Shown in pieces: positions 8,173 through 15,958 of a stretch of DNA of 27,439 nucleotides. The position numbers and the translations under genes are program-made. This stretch comes from Caldifarciminota bacterium (GTDB lineage Bacteria > WOR-3 > Hydrothermia > UBA1063 > CAJXJZ01). The stretch lies in assembly GCA_027073945.1 (NCBI GenBank), contig JALTEL010000164.1, positions 1 through 27,439 of the forward strand, given 5' to 3'. Under the pieces are notes generated by a model. It was not told where the DNA came from and ran no database searches. It was given only the letters and a program-made list of their open reading frames with translations. Within the stretch, counting starts at the first letter, position 1. The number at the start of each line of letters is the position of its first letter.

Positions 8173-10215
8173 TCAGCGTGCACTTTCGGGCAAAATTGAT
8201 TGAACAAGACCTTTTTCCACTTTAATATCGGGAAGTTTTTTTATCCATATTCTGAAATTGTAATCCCATTTTGTGCCATATTTCGTATAAGAGAACATCG
8301 CCTCCCAGCAATGCAGGTCTTTGACAAGGCTAAACGACCTTGACAAGAACTGCCCCTTTGCGAGGTCATAGGCGGCTGCGGCACTACCGCTGATTGTTTT
8401 TGTCAGATTGTAATTGGCATTTATCTGCAGATTCTGGTTGGAATTATCTGCTTGCCTGTTAAAGTTATAATTAATGGAAAAGCTTATTTTATTTTGCGAT
8501 GTGCTTGAGTCTTGTTCTGAGAAATCATTTTTAAAGAGTCGGATAATACTGTGAAACCCGATATTGCCGCCGTAACTTGAAATCTTTTTATCATAAACGG
8601 CATAAATGGCATTTCCCCTTATTGATATGGGCAGGGACTGCGAAAGTGAACCGTTTATATTTATATCGCTGAATTTATTTTCCTCTTTGAGGAGATTGCA
8701 GGAGCTCGATAAGTTCAAGTCAAACAGATGTACGGCTTTTTCCCCTATTTTTGCATCAAATCTGTTTCCTGCCTGAAAATTCACACTTTCGTTTCTGACA
8801 GGTATACTGCCGTAATTGAAATCACATACAGGATTCTCAATTTCAGGGGTATAGGAGAGAGATACGGAAGGATTGAATGTGTGGCGTATTTTTTCTATAG
8901 GCCCGATTTTGAATACGGAATATCCGTACAGTGTTGTTTTTATACCCTGCGAAAAACTCACTCCCTTAATAAATGCAAATCTCTTTTGAGATGTATCCCT
9001 GTCAATTACCGACCAATTTGAAGAAAGTATGTCCGTAAAACGGATGTATCTGAAAAGAGAAAACGCATAGGAAAAGCTTGCGGCATTACGCTGCCCCCAT
9101 CTGCTCGTTGTGGAAACGGAATCTTTTGTCCTTTTGTAGAGAAAACTCGCAGAGTAGCCTGCTCTCAACTTCCATATATTAAAGGAACTGAAATACAGGT
9201 TTACAAGAGGCATATCGGTGATTCTTTCCTTTGTTACGGGATTTATTCTGTCGTCAATGCTGGCAGATGATGTGAAGAATTTTGTGGTTTTTGATAGTGA
9301 CGCATAGCTGTGCATTTCTTTCTTAAGCCAGTCGACTGTTGTCTGTGCATAATCATTTTCATAATTATAATCCGAATAATATTCAAAACTGGATGTGAAA
9401 CGTGTGTTATGAGGGAATTTCTGCTCATGATGCCCGGATATTGACCAGCGCATGGCTCTTGGCCAGAATTCTTCAGCCCTTGTGTATGTGATTGTTCCGT
9501 TAAAATGCTTGTAGAGATTGTAAACGCCGGAAATTCCGAACCTTGCTCCTCTTTTTTCTATTAAGTCCATTGAGAATGTAATGTCTGCATAATTATTCAG
9601 CACGAGATAATAGGCAATATTTCTGATATACTTTCCGTCATAGGAATTCGAACCTATATGCGGTGTTAGCAGGCCCGATTTCCTGCCGGTTTTGACGGGG
9701 AAAAACCAGAAAGGAACGGCAAATACGGGTACTGAATGAATCTTAAGAACAAGTGGTTCTACAATAGCCATGTTATCCTTTATTAATTTCATCTTTTTTG
9801 ATGCAAATACGTAGTGAGGAGGATTTTTATCACAGCTTGTGAATATACCTCCCTTTACGTATATGACATTGCCCGAATCTCTGTATATTTCTTTCCCTAT
9901 TATTCTGCCTTTTTCCTGATTGGTTTCGGCGTTAAATCCTATGCCTAATTTCAGGTCTGTGCTGTAATAAACGGAGTCTCCGTAAAAAGTATCCTTTCCT
10001 GTTTTGAGTTTGACATGTCCGAATGCCTGCAGAATACTGGTGTCGGAGTAATAGATTATGGAATCCGCATTTAGTTGCATATCCCGGTCATCTATATGCG
10101 CGCTGTCTTTGAGTATTACTATGCTGGACGCCGGGAGGTAAATTATTTTATTCGCATTGAAATTCGTTTGACTCTGAGCTGCTGCAATAATAAGGAATAG
10201 AATAGCCTTAATCAG
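8173..10215 (-). CDS. lptD: LptD/OstA-family outer-membrane LPS assembly protein
   Basis: About 680 residues. An OstA/LptA-like N-domain (repeating short beta motifs such as MQLNADSIIYYSD and DTFYGDSVYY) precedes a long beta-barrel domain. The junction carries the family hallmark FPVKTGRKSGLLTPHIGSNS and a following DITFSMDLIEKRGARFG. The C-terminus (WDYNFRIWIKKLPDI) resembles LptD proteins of the Bacteroidota type. By family role it inserts lipopolysaccharide-like glycolipid into the outer leaflet, implying a diderm cell. The first in-frame ATG is at 10080, but starting there removes a convincing signal peptide (IKAILFLIIAAAQSQ) and the first OstA strand. The frame is open up to a TAA just upstream, and the only upstream candidates are CTG at 10215 or ATT at 10212, with GGGAG 4-7 bases before them. 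I take 10215. The CTG overlaps the TGA stop of the phosphomannomutase gene (CTGA). Confidence 0.88.
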   Translation of the reverse strand: MIKAILFLIIAAAQSQTNFNANKIIYLPASSIVILKDSAHIDDRDMQLNADSIIYYSDTSILQAFGHVKLKTGKDTFYGDSVYYSTDLKLGIGFNAETNQEKGRIIGKEIYRDSGNVIYVKGGIFTSCDKNPPHYVFASKKMKLIKDNMAIVEPLVLKIHSVPVFAVPFWFFPVKTGRKSGLLTPHIGSNSYDGKYIRNIAYYLVLNNYADITFSMDLIEKRGARFGISGVYNLYKHFNGTITYTRAEEFWPRAMRWSISGHHEQKFPHNTRFTSSFEYYSDYNYENDYAQTTVDWLKKEMHSYASLSKTTKFFTSSASIDDRINPVTKERITDMPLVNLYFSSFNIWKLRAGYSASFLYKRTKDSVSTTSRWGQRNAASFSYAFSLFRYIRFTDILSSNWSVIDRDTSQKRFAFIKGVSFSQGIKTTLYGYSVFKIGPIEKIRHTFNPSVSLSYTPEIENPVCDFNYGSIPVRNESVNFQAGNRFDAKIGEKAVHLFDLNLSSSCNLLKEENKFSDININGSLSQSLPISIRGNAIYAVYDKKISSYGGNIGFHSIIRLFKNDFSEQDSSTSQNKISFSINYNFNRQADNSNQNLQINANYNLTKTISGSAAAAYDLAKGQFLSRSFSLVKDLHCWEAMFSYTKYGTKWDYNFRIWIKKLPDIKVEKGLVQSILPESAR

Positions 10216-11594
10216 TTTTCTCCCTTACCCAGCATCACTTCGGGATATTTTCTGAGCTCGTTGAATATGATGTCCTTTATTTCAGCAAGCCTTTTCTCTG
10301 TTTTGCCTTCAAATCGCAGAACAATAACAGGCTGTGTATTTGATGCTCTCACCAGGCCGAATCCGTCGGGAAATTCTATCCTTGCTCCGTCAATATCATT
10401 GACCTCATAACTCTTTTTAAAGGTTTCAACTATTGATTTTACAACTTCAAATTTCTTTTCATCAGGGCATCCGACGCGTATTTCAGGCGTTGAATAGTAA
10501 AAAGGTATATCCTTAACCATGTCTGAGAGAGGGCGACTGCTGCTTGATACAATTTCCATCATGCGCAGTGCTGAATAAATACCGTCGTCAAATCCGTAAT
10601 ACCTGTCATTGAATTCAATATGTCCGGACATTTCGCCTGCAAGAGGTGCGTTTAGCTCTCTCAGTTTTGCCTTTATAAGGGAATGCCCTGTTTTCCACAT
10701 AACGGGCTTTCCGTGATTTTGCTTTATAACATAAGCAAGACCCTTTGTGCATTTGACATCGAATATAATTGGCGCACCTGGATGATTTTTTAATACAAAT
10801 GGTGCTACAATACCTAAAAATTTATCTCCGAAAATTAGTTCTCCGTTGTCCATGACAATTCCCACCCTGTCACAATCACCGTCAAGACCGATACCCATTG
10901 TGAGATGGTTTTGTTTCACAGTTTCCATGAGCTTTTCCATGTATGTCGGCACTATAGGGTCGGGTATATGATTTGGGAAATTCCCATCTGGTTCCAGAAA
11001 TAGACCCTGATACTCAATATGCAATTTGTCCAAAAGCCTTTTCATAACAGGCCCACCTGTGCCATTGCCCGTATCCAGTGCTATTTTTAAGCCTTCTTTA
11101 ATACGCACCCCTTTTGATATCTCATCAATATAAGGTGTGAGTATATCTGTCTTTTCTGTTTTGCCACGTTCGATATCAGAGTTGTAATCCTCTTTCTCAA
11201 TTATATCGGCAAGCCTCTGAATATCTTCCCCGAAGAATGAATTTTTACCCAGAGTTAATTTAAATCCGTTGTAATCCCTTGGATTATGGCTGGCAGTTAC
11301 TTCAATACCTCCGTCAAGTTGCATCTTGAAAATGGAGTAATACTGAACAGGTGTAGGTACTACCCCCAGGTCATAGACATATATGCCCGAATCATTGAGC
11401 CCCTTTATTACAGCACTACTGTACTGGGGAGAAGTCGGCCGTACATCCATGCCCACGGAAGCTGTTTTGCCTCCGTTTCTCTTTATTATAGTGCCAAAAG
11501 CTCTTCCTATGTGATATGCCAATTCCTTGTTTATATCCTGTTCGGCTATTCCTCTTATATCGTATTCTCTGAAAATGTTTCTGTTAAATTGCAT
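10212..11594 (-). CDS. manB: Phosphomannomutase / phosphoglucomutase
   Basis: 460 residues, the usual length of the alpha-D-phosphohexomutase family (AlgC/ManB type). It shows the phosphoserine loop TASHNP with Ser102, the metal-binding loop GLDGDCDRVG (Asp238, Asp240, Asp242), the sugar-specificity loop GEMSGH (320-325) and the C-terminal phosphate-binding motif RASNTQP (416-422). It interconverts hexose 6- and 1-phosphates (mannose and/or glucose), feeding nucleotide-sugar synthesis for surface polysaccharide, which fits its position just ahead of lptD. The loop GEMSGH is typical of enzymes acting on mannose and glucose, but the exact specificity cannot be fixed from sequence. The ATG at 11594 lies one base after the HAD stop codon, with a GGGAGG ribosome site inside the end of the HAD gene. 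Confidence 0.92.
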   Translation of the reverse strand: MQFNRNIFREYDIRGIAEQDINKELAYHIGRAFGTIIKRNGGKTASVGMDVRPTSPQYSSAVIKGLNDSGIYVYDLGVVPTPVQYYSIFKMQLDGGIEVTASHNPRDYNGFKLTLGKNSFFGEDIQRLADIIEKEDYNSDIERGKTEKTDILTPYIDEISKGVRIKEGLKIALDTGNGTGGPVMKRLLDKLHIEYQGLFLEPDGNFPNHIPDPIVPTYMEKLMETVKQNHLTMGIGLDGDCDRVGIVMDNGELIFGDKFLGIVAPFVLKNHPGAPIIFDVKCTKGLAYVIKQNHGKPVMWKTGHSLIKAKLRELNAPLAGEMSGHIEFNDRYYGFDDGIYSALRMMEIVSSSSRPLSDMVKDIPFYYSTPEIRVGCPDEKKFEVVKSIVETFKKSYEVNDIDGARIEFPDGFGLVRASNTQPVIVLRFEGKTEKRLAEIKDIIFNELRKYPEVMLGKGEN

Positions 11595-11595
11595 G

Positions 11596-12309
11596 TTAAA
11601 AACCTCCCTTTATATCAATATTCCCGACACTTTCAAGTAAAATATCGGCCATTTTTAAGTTCTCCTTTGTTTCCAGACCGGAAAGCACGCCAACAGTAAA
11701 CACAGATGCGGACTTTCCCAGCTCCATATCCTGAATGGAGTCACCAACAACAATTGTATGTTCTCTATCTATTTTTTCCCTGTCAATAATATAACTGACA
11801 ACTCGACTGTCAGGCTTTGCAAAATCAAGCGTATCCGACCCTATCACACCATCAATAACAACAGGAAATTTTGAAAATATATGGCGGGTTCGCTGCTCAC
11901 TATCATTTGTAACGATATAGATTTTAACATGGGCTTTGTTTAACTGTATCAATTTGTCAACAGCTCCATTTATCGGAGTGTATATATCCTGACCTAAAGA
12001 CCTGTCCACATCAGTGAATATCCTGTTGATTTCATCCCTTGATATTTTTCCTTTAAGTGTATTGTAAATTGCAGATAATGTTTGCATTCTCGTTGAATAA
12101 AGGGCCTTTTTCAGGTTGAAGCCTTCTGTTTCAAATCCGAGACACGTCTTTATCCGGTTGGCTACTTCATTCCCGTATCGTTCTCTGAACAATGAAAGCC
12201 TTTTGTGCATTATTTTTTGCCAGACTTCAAGCGACAGTAAAGTCCCATCCTTATCAAACAATATGAGACCGACTTCCCGTTCAATATTTCCCATACCAAG
12301 CAGAGCCAT
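11596..12309 (-). CDS. HAD-superfamily phosphatase (phosphoglycolate phosphatase-like)
   Basis: About 237 residues with all four HAD motifs: LILFDKDGTLL (nucleophile and acid Asp), IVTND, the Lys in FAKPDSRVV, and VVGDSIQDMELGK with its acidic pair. An alpha-helical cap between motifs I and II (about 100 residues) suggests subfamily I, like Gph/YihX phosphatases. Substrate unknown; clearing phosphoglycolate or a sugar phosphate would suit the mutase next door, but that is inference. An ATG at 12315 lies two codons earlier, immediately after a perfect TATAAT box. Transcription from that promoter would begin near 12309, exactly at the next in-frame ATG, so I prefer 12309 as the start of a leaderless message. 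Read-through from coaE could still use 12315. There is no Shine-Dalgarno before either ATG. Confidence 0.85.
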   Translation of the reverse strand: MALLGMGNIEREVGLILFDKDGTLLSLEVWQKIMHKRLSLFRERYGNEVANRIKTCLGFETEGFNLKKALYSTRMQTLSAIYNTLKGKISRDEINRIFTDVDRSLGQDIYTPINGAVDKLIQLNKAHVKIYIVTNDSEQRTRHIFSKFPVVIDGVIGSDTLDFAKPDSRVVSYIIDREKIDREHTIVVGDSIQDMELGKSASVFTVGVLSGLETKENLKMADILLESVGNIDIKGGF

Positions 12310-12315
12310 ATTCAT

Positions 12316-12344
12316 ATTATAAAGCCCATATTCCGTCTTGTGAA
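12316..12344 (-). promoter_or_regulatory. Strong sigma70-type promoter in the coaE-HAD gap
   Basis: On the minus strand TTCACA (12344-12339), 17-base spacer, TATAAT (12321-12316). It is the best promoter match in the window and directly abuts the ATG at 12315. The predicted RNA start, about 7 bases past the -10, falls on the ATG at 12309. Confidence 0.65.
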
Positions 12345-12370
12345 ATTTGAGCTTTAAAAGGGGATTGAAT

Positions 12371-12934
12371 TCACAGTTCCAAGTTCATTATAGCATTAAA
12401 TGCTTCCTTTAGAAATACTTCCTTGTCTGTGTTGTTCTTTATAAGTAAGTCGTATCTGCTGTATTCATTGGCCTGCCTGTTTAATATTATTTGTGCGAAT
12501 TCTATGTTAACTCCCCGCATTTTCAATCTCTGCAAAGCTCTGTCTCTGTCAGTATCAATTAGCACTATAAAGTTGCAATACCTATCTATGCCCACTTTAA
12601 AAGGTATTGCTATATCAAGGAATACGGTACCTTTATATTCTTTGATAAGGGATACTAATTGCCGTTTTAGGTGGGGATGAATAATGGACTCAAGCTTCTC
12701 TAATTTATCCTCTTGTACAATAACTTCACCTAATTTTTTTCTGTCAATGCGACCCTGTTCGTCGAGTACTCTCTGGCCGAATGCTCTGATAATGCTACCT
12801 TTTAATTTATTCAGAAGTTTGTGAGCTATTTCATCAGCATCAATTATACTATAACCCCTTGATTTCAAAAACCGGGCAAGTGTTGTTTTCCCGGACCCTG
12901 CACTGCCTGTCAGACAAATAACCTTATCTGCCAA
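12371..12934 (-). CDS. coaE: Dephospho-CoA kinase
   Basis: 187 residues, slightly short of the usual ~200. It has Walker A GSAGSGKTT near the N-terminus, the DADEIAH motif that follows in CoaE, IHPHLK in the middle and a late RLKMRG segment with basic residues of the lid. It phosphorylates dephospho-CoA at the 3'-OH in the last step of coenzyme A synthesis, in the cytoplasm. The usual D-x-P-L-L-F-E motif reads DIAIPFKVG, a moderate departure. The start is a TTG (12934-12932), preceded by AAAAAGG nine bases upstream; no ATG fits the N-terminal P-loop. It overlaps the end of the TPR gene by 11 nt, so it is translated from the same message. Confidence 0.88.
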   Translation of the reverse strand: MADKVICLTGSAGSGKTTLARFLKSRGYSIIDADEIAHKLLNKLKGSIIRAFGQRVLDEQGRIDRKKLGEVIVQEDKLEKLESIIHPHLKRQLVSLIKEYKGTVFLDIAIPFKVGIDRYCNFIVLIDTDRDRALQRLKMRGVNIEFAQIILNRQANEYSRYDLLIKNNTDKEVFLKEAFNAIMNLEL

Positions 12935-14606
12935 TGTATATAGCCTTTTTTATTATACGGTAATGGTTTGTGATTTCTCTATCTCTTTTGAGCATTTTAT
13001 GAGCTTTCTCAATGTATTTCATGGCTTCTTTTACCTCTCCTTTTTTGTATAAGCACCATCCGTAAGAATCAAGATACAGCGGGTCGGAGGGGGACATTTT
13101 GAGCGCCTTTTGTATGAGCTTGCAAGCCGAGTCAACATCGCCACCCAATTGTAGCATGGAATAGCCAAGATTGTTGTAATATATGGGGTTATTTGGATTT
13201 TTAACTATAAGACTGGTATAAAGCGAATCCGTGAGATGCAGATTGCCGATAAATGAGGCGGCAAAAGCCATATCAAAGGTCTCGTCAACCAAAGGACCCT
13301 TTGCGAGCAATGCTTTTTTAAGTGCCCATCTAACCTCTTCGGTATCATGCTTTCTTACCAGCAGACTCAAAAGCGGAATAAACCGATTGTATTTTGTGGA
13401 ATCCATGTTAACAGACCTGCTCAGATATTTCAAAGCAAGTCCGAGTCTTCCGGTTTTTTTGAAAGTTGTTCCTGCAAGATACATATAATATGGGTCTTTT
13501 AGTCCTGTGCCTTTAATCTCGAGAAGTGTCCGCAGAGAAGCCTCATATTGATTTAAAGAGTTTAAGAGAAATGCTTTGAGAAGTAAGTAGTCATAGCTCC
13601 TGTTCATTTTTATAGCTCTTTTTAAAGTGGAGAGCGCATCATTGTAATAACCTTTATAAATCAAGCATCTCGCAAGATAGTAATAAACTTCAGGGTCATT
13701 TTTTACAAGAGATTTTGCAATGAGCAAATTTTCCATAGCCGAGTCGGTCTTGCCCGTCATAAGATAAGCTATGCCAAGTTTCTCCCTTACGGCATAGTTA
13801 AAACGTCTCTGGCTTGCAATGGGCAGAAGAATGCTCAATGCACTCTGATAATCTCCCAGTTTTTCAAACAGGGAGGCTATTCTATAAAAGACTTTTGAGG
13901 ATACATTTCCGTTTGATATTTCTGTGAGCTTTGTGTAGTAGGTAATTGCACTGTCATATTGACGGTTGTGCTCAAATAGAGAGGCTTTTAAATTGTAATA
14001 GTCGTATTGTAAATCTTTTGCAATGCTGTCTTCTTTTACGCTCTTTAAAAATTTATAGGCTGTTGTATAGTTGTTTTTGTCCATGTATTTTTTGGCAATA
14101 AACAGTTTAATATTGTCATTCAAGCTTTTTCCCCATTTTAAAAGCATAGAAAAAGCCATATCAGCTATTTTGGGAAATTTGTTCTGTGCTTCAAGGGCTA
14201 TTATGTGCAGGATTTCTGGATTTTGCCCGTATTTTTGCAGGTATTTTATGGAAAGTCTTTTTATGTCTTTTCCCCTGCCAAATGTCAGAAAAATCGTGTA
14301 GTAACACTTAAATACAGTATCGTAAACGGTATATTTGCTGCTGTAATCATAAAAGAGTTTTCTAATCAGTACCTGTGCACTATCAATAGAAGAAAACTCT
14401 TTCGTGAATTCGTCAACTCCCATATTCCTTATTCGTTTATAGCCGTCAACAATGCCTATAACGTACAACAATGAATCGGGGTCGCTGAGAGACATTGTAT
14501 AAACTTCTGTCAGGGCTGAATCAAGAGGGGCATTTTGTAAATCATATATTATATCAATGTAATTAAGCGGAGTTGTGTGCAAAAGCACTATGAGAAGAAG
14601 ACTCAT
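12924..14606 (-). CDS. TPR-repeat protein, probably exported
   Basis: 560 residues. The N-terminus (MSLLLIVLLHTTPLNY) looks like a short signal peptide or anchor without a lipobox Cys. The rest is helical and carries many TPR units, clearest in AITYYTKLTEISNG, EVYYYLARCLIYKGYYNDAL, LYLDSYGWCLYKKGEVKEAM and their neighbours, about ten in total by eye. TPR arrays bind partner proteins; with lptD in the same run, a periplasmic role in envelope assembly is a guess only. The start ATG shares its TGA with the holA stop (ATGA, 4-nt overlap) and has no Shine-Dalgarno, so translation is probably coupled to holA. It overlaps coaE by 11 nt at the other end. Confidence 0.82.
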   Translation of the reverse strand: MSLLLIVLLHTTPLNYIDIIYDLQNAPLDSALTEVYTMSLSDPDSLLYVIGIVDGYKRIRNMGVDEFTKEFSSIDSAQVLIRKLFYDYSSKYTVYDTVFKCYYTIFLTFGRGKDIKRLSIKYLQKYGQNPEILHIIALEAQNKFPKIADMAFSMLLKWGKSLNDNIKLFIAKKYMDKNNYTTAYKFLKSVKEDSIAKDLQYDYYNLKASLFEHNRQYDSAITYYTKLTEISNGNVSSKVFYRIASLFEKLGDYQSALSILLPIASQRRFNYAVREKLGIAYLMTGKTDSAMENLLIAKSLVKNDPEVYYYLARCLIYKGYYNDALSTLKRAIKMNRSYDYLLLKAFLLNSLNQYEASLRTLLEIKGTGLKDPYYMYLAGTTFKKTGRLGLALKYLSRSVNMDSTKYNRFIPLLSLLVRKHDTEEVRWALKKALLAKGPLVDETFDMAFAASFIGNLHLTDSLYTSLIVKNPNNPIYYNNLGYSMLQLGGDVDSACKLIQKALKMSPSDPLYLDSYGWCLYKKGEVKEAMKYIEKAHKMLKRDREITNHYRIIKKAIYIGR

Positions 14607-15559
14607 GGCAGGAGTGAAAGTATTATACGGTCTTTTATGAGTGTTGCATTAGAAATGCCTGTTTTTAAAATATATTCTATATGAGCCAGTCTCTTTAGAA
14701 TAATGGCTATATCTTTTTCTGTAAAGTATTTATCCGCAGTATTATAATAAGGTTTTAAATACGAGGGCACATAGGAAGGTTTGATAACCATTTCATTGAT
14801 TTTTGAAAGTACATTGAGAAAATAAGTCTCTGTTTCATAAAGAAGGTTGTTGGGCATGGTTTCTTCCATAACTTTGAATATTCTGGATATGGTCATCTGC
14901 TCATTACCTTTCATAGCTGAAAGAGTTTTGACAACCGATTCCGTTTCACGTCCGAAGATTATTGCAATGTGCTCCGGCTCAAGCAACTTTTCTTCGCCTG
15001 CATAGGTAAATAGTTTTTCAAGTTCTGATACGGCCTGAGTGGTATCTCTGGGCAATTTTTTTATCAATTGTTTGAATGTCTGTTCATCGTATCGAATCTT
15101 AGCAGTATTCAATCTGTTCTTTACCCACGCTTGAAATGAAGTTTCGTCAAAGGCATTGAATTCAAGAAAAATAATGTTTTTGTCGGAACCGAATTTCTTT
15201 TTAAGAGAGCTTATGGTTGAGAATTTTGCATCTTCTGATATAAGCCCTGCAACAAAAACGCCATCTGTAATATGCTGGGAAAATATACGTTCTTTTTGTT
15301 TTAATTTCTCAAAGTTGTAGATTACAACCAATTTCTTTTTTACGAACAGTCCACCTGCGCTCAGAGAAGCCAGTATATCATCGGTATTGGCATCCCTGCC
15401 GAAAAATACGGTTTTGTTATTGTCGAGAAATGTTGTGAGCCTGTCCACAGCTACCTTTTTCAGGTAATTTTCAGGACCGTATATGATGGTAAAAGGAGCA
15501 TCAGGACCCTTTTCTTTATATTTGCGAAATAGCAAACCATACTCTCTATATGCTCTCAT
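14603..15559 (-). CDS. holA: DNA polymerase III delta subunit
   Basis: 318 residues, a normal length for HolA. The N-terminal region has the TIIYGPENYLKK segment typical of delta (a degenerate P-loop without ATP use), then LSAGGLFVKKKLVVIYNFEKLK, a hallmark second motif, and RDTTQAVSELEKLFTYAGE in the middle domain. The C-terminal helical domain ends with ATLIKDRIILSLLP. It is the clamp-loader wrench that opens the sliding clamp. It is the first gene of a run with the TPR protein, coaE, HAD, mutase and lptD. The ATG at 15559 has no Shine-Dalgarno; a candidate promoter ends 10 bases upstream, suggesting a very short leader. Confidence 0.9.
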   Translation of the reverse strand: MRAYREYGLLFRKYKEKGPDAPFTIIYGPENYLKKVAVDRLTTFLDNNKTVFFGRDANTDDILASLSAGGLFVKKKLVVIYNFEKLKQKERIFSQHITDGVFVAGLISEDAKFSTISSLKKKFGSDKNIIFLEFNAFDETSFQAWVKNRLNTAKIRYDEQTFKQLIKKLPRDTTQAVSELEKLFTYAGEEKLLEPEHIAIIFGRETESVVKTLSAMKGNEQMTISRIFKVMEETMPNNLLYETETYFLNVLSKINEMVIKPSYVPSYLKPYYNTADKYFTEKDIAIILKRLAHIEYILKTGISNATLIKDRIILSLLP

Positions 15560-15569
15560 GATGTATAAT

Positions 15570-15598
15570 ATTTTAATGTTTTTTGCTCATCTTTACAA
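15570..15598 (-). promoter_or_regulatory. Candidate holA promoter
   Basis: On the minus strand TTGTAA (15598-15593), 17 bases, TAAAAT (15575-15570). A second -10-like hexamer TATTAT (15570-15565) follows at once. Either would start RNA within about 0-4 bases of the holA ATG. Confidence 0.45.
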
Positions 15599-15620
15599 GA
15601 CGTGGTTCTGGGTGTATAAT
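15592..15620 (+). promoter_or_regulatory. Promoter of the sufT-to-propeller operon
   Basis: TTTACA (15592-15597), 17 bases, perfect TATAAT (15615-15620). RNA would start near 15627 and carry an AAGGAGG ribosome site (15633-15639) five bases from the ATG at 15644. The -35 overlaps the holA -35 on the other strand. Confidence 0.75.
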
Positions 15621-15643
15621 ATTAAACTGTATAAGGAGGTTCT

Positions 15644-15958
15644 ATGGTAAAGAAAGAAGATGTTGTAGAAGTTTTAAAAACGGTTTTTGACCCTGAGATT
15701 CCCGTTAATGTTTGGGACCTCGGGCTTATTTACGGGATTGAAATAGAAGAAAACGGAGATATTAGCATCACCATGACACTCACTGCTCCGGGGTGCCCTC
15801 TTGCTTCTTCGATAAGTTATGCGGTACAGGACAGAGTGAAAACCCTTAAGGGCGTCGGAGATGTGAAAGTTGACCTGGTATGGGACCCTCCCTGGACAAT
15901 TGATAGAGTGACGGAAGAAGGTAAGTCCAAATTAAGGGAATTCGGTTATAATATATGA
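15644..15958 (+). CDS. sufT: SufT-like DUF59/MIP18-family protein
   Basis: 104 residues, a single DUF59 domain. The signature DPEIPVNVWDLGLIY spans residues 16-30, and TAPGCP carries Cys51, the conserved reactive Cys of the family; DPPWT near the C-terminus is also typical. Relatives (SufT, PaaD, eukaryotic CIA2/MIP18) help mature Fe-S proteins. The presence of Mrp, which itself carries a DUF59 domain, three genes downstream supports a role in Fe-S delivery. Without PaaABCE-type genes nearby, phenylacetate oxygenase assembly (PaaD) is unlikely. The start is fixed by AAGGAGG five bases upstream. It overlaps the next gene by 4 nt (ATGA). Confidence 0.88.
   Translation: MVKKEDVVEVLKTVFDPEIPVNVWDLGLIYGIEIEENGDISITMTLTAPGCPLASSISYAVQDRVKTLKGVGDVKVDLVWDPPWTIDRVTEEGKSKLREFGYNI

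Noticed and set aside
11286..11699. 137-codon plus-strand open frame over the mutase and HAD genes
   Set aside because: It lies opposite two well-supported genes, has no ribosome site or recognisable domain, and is a shadow of their codon bias.
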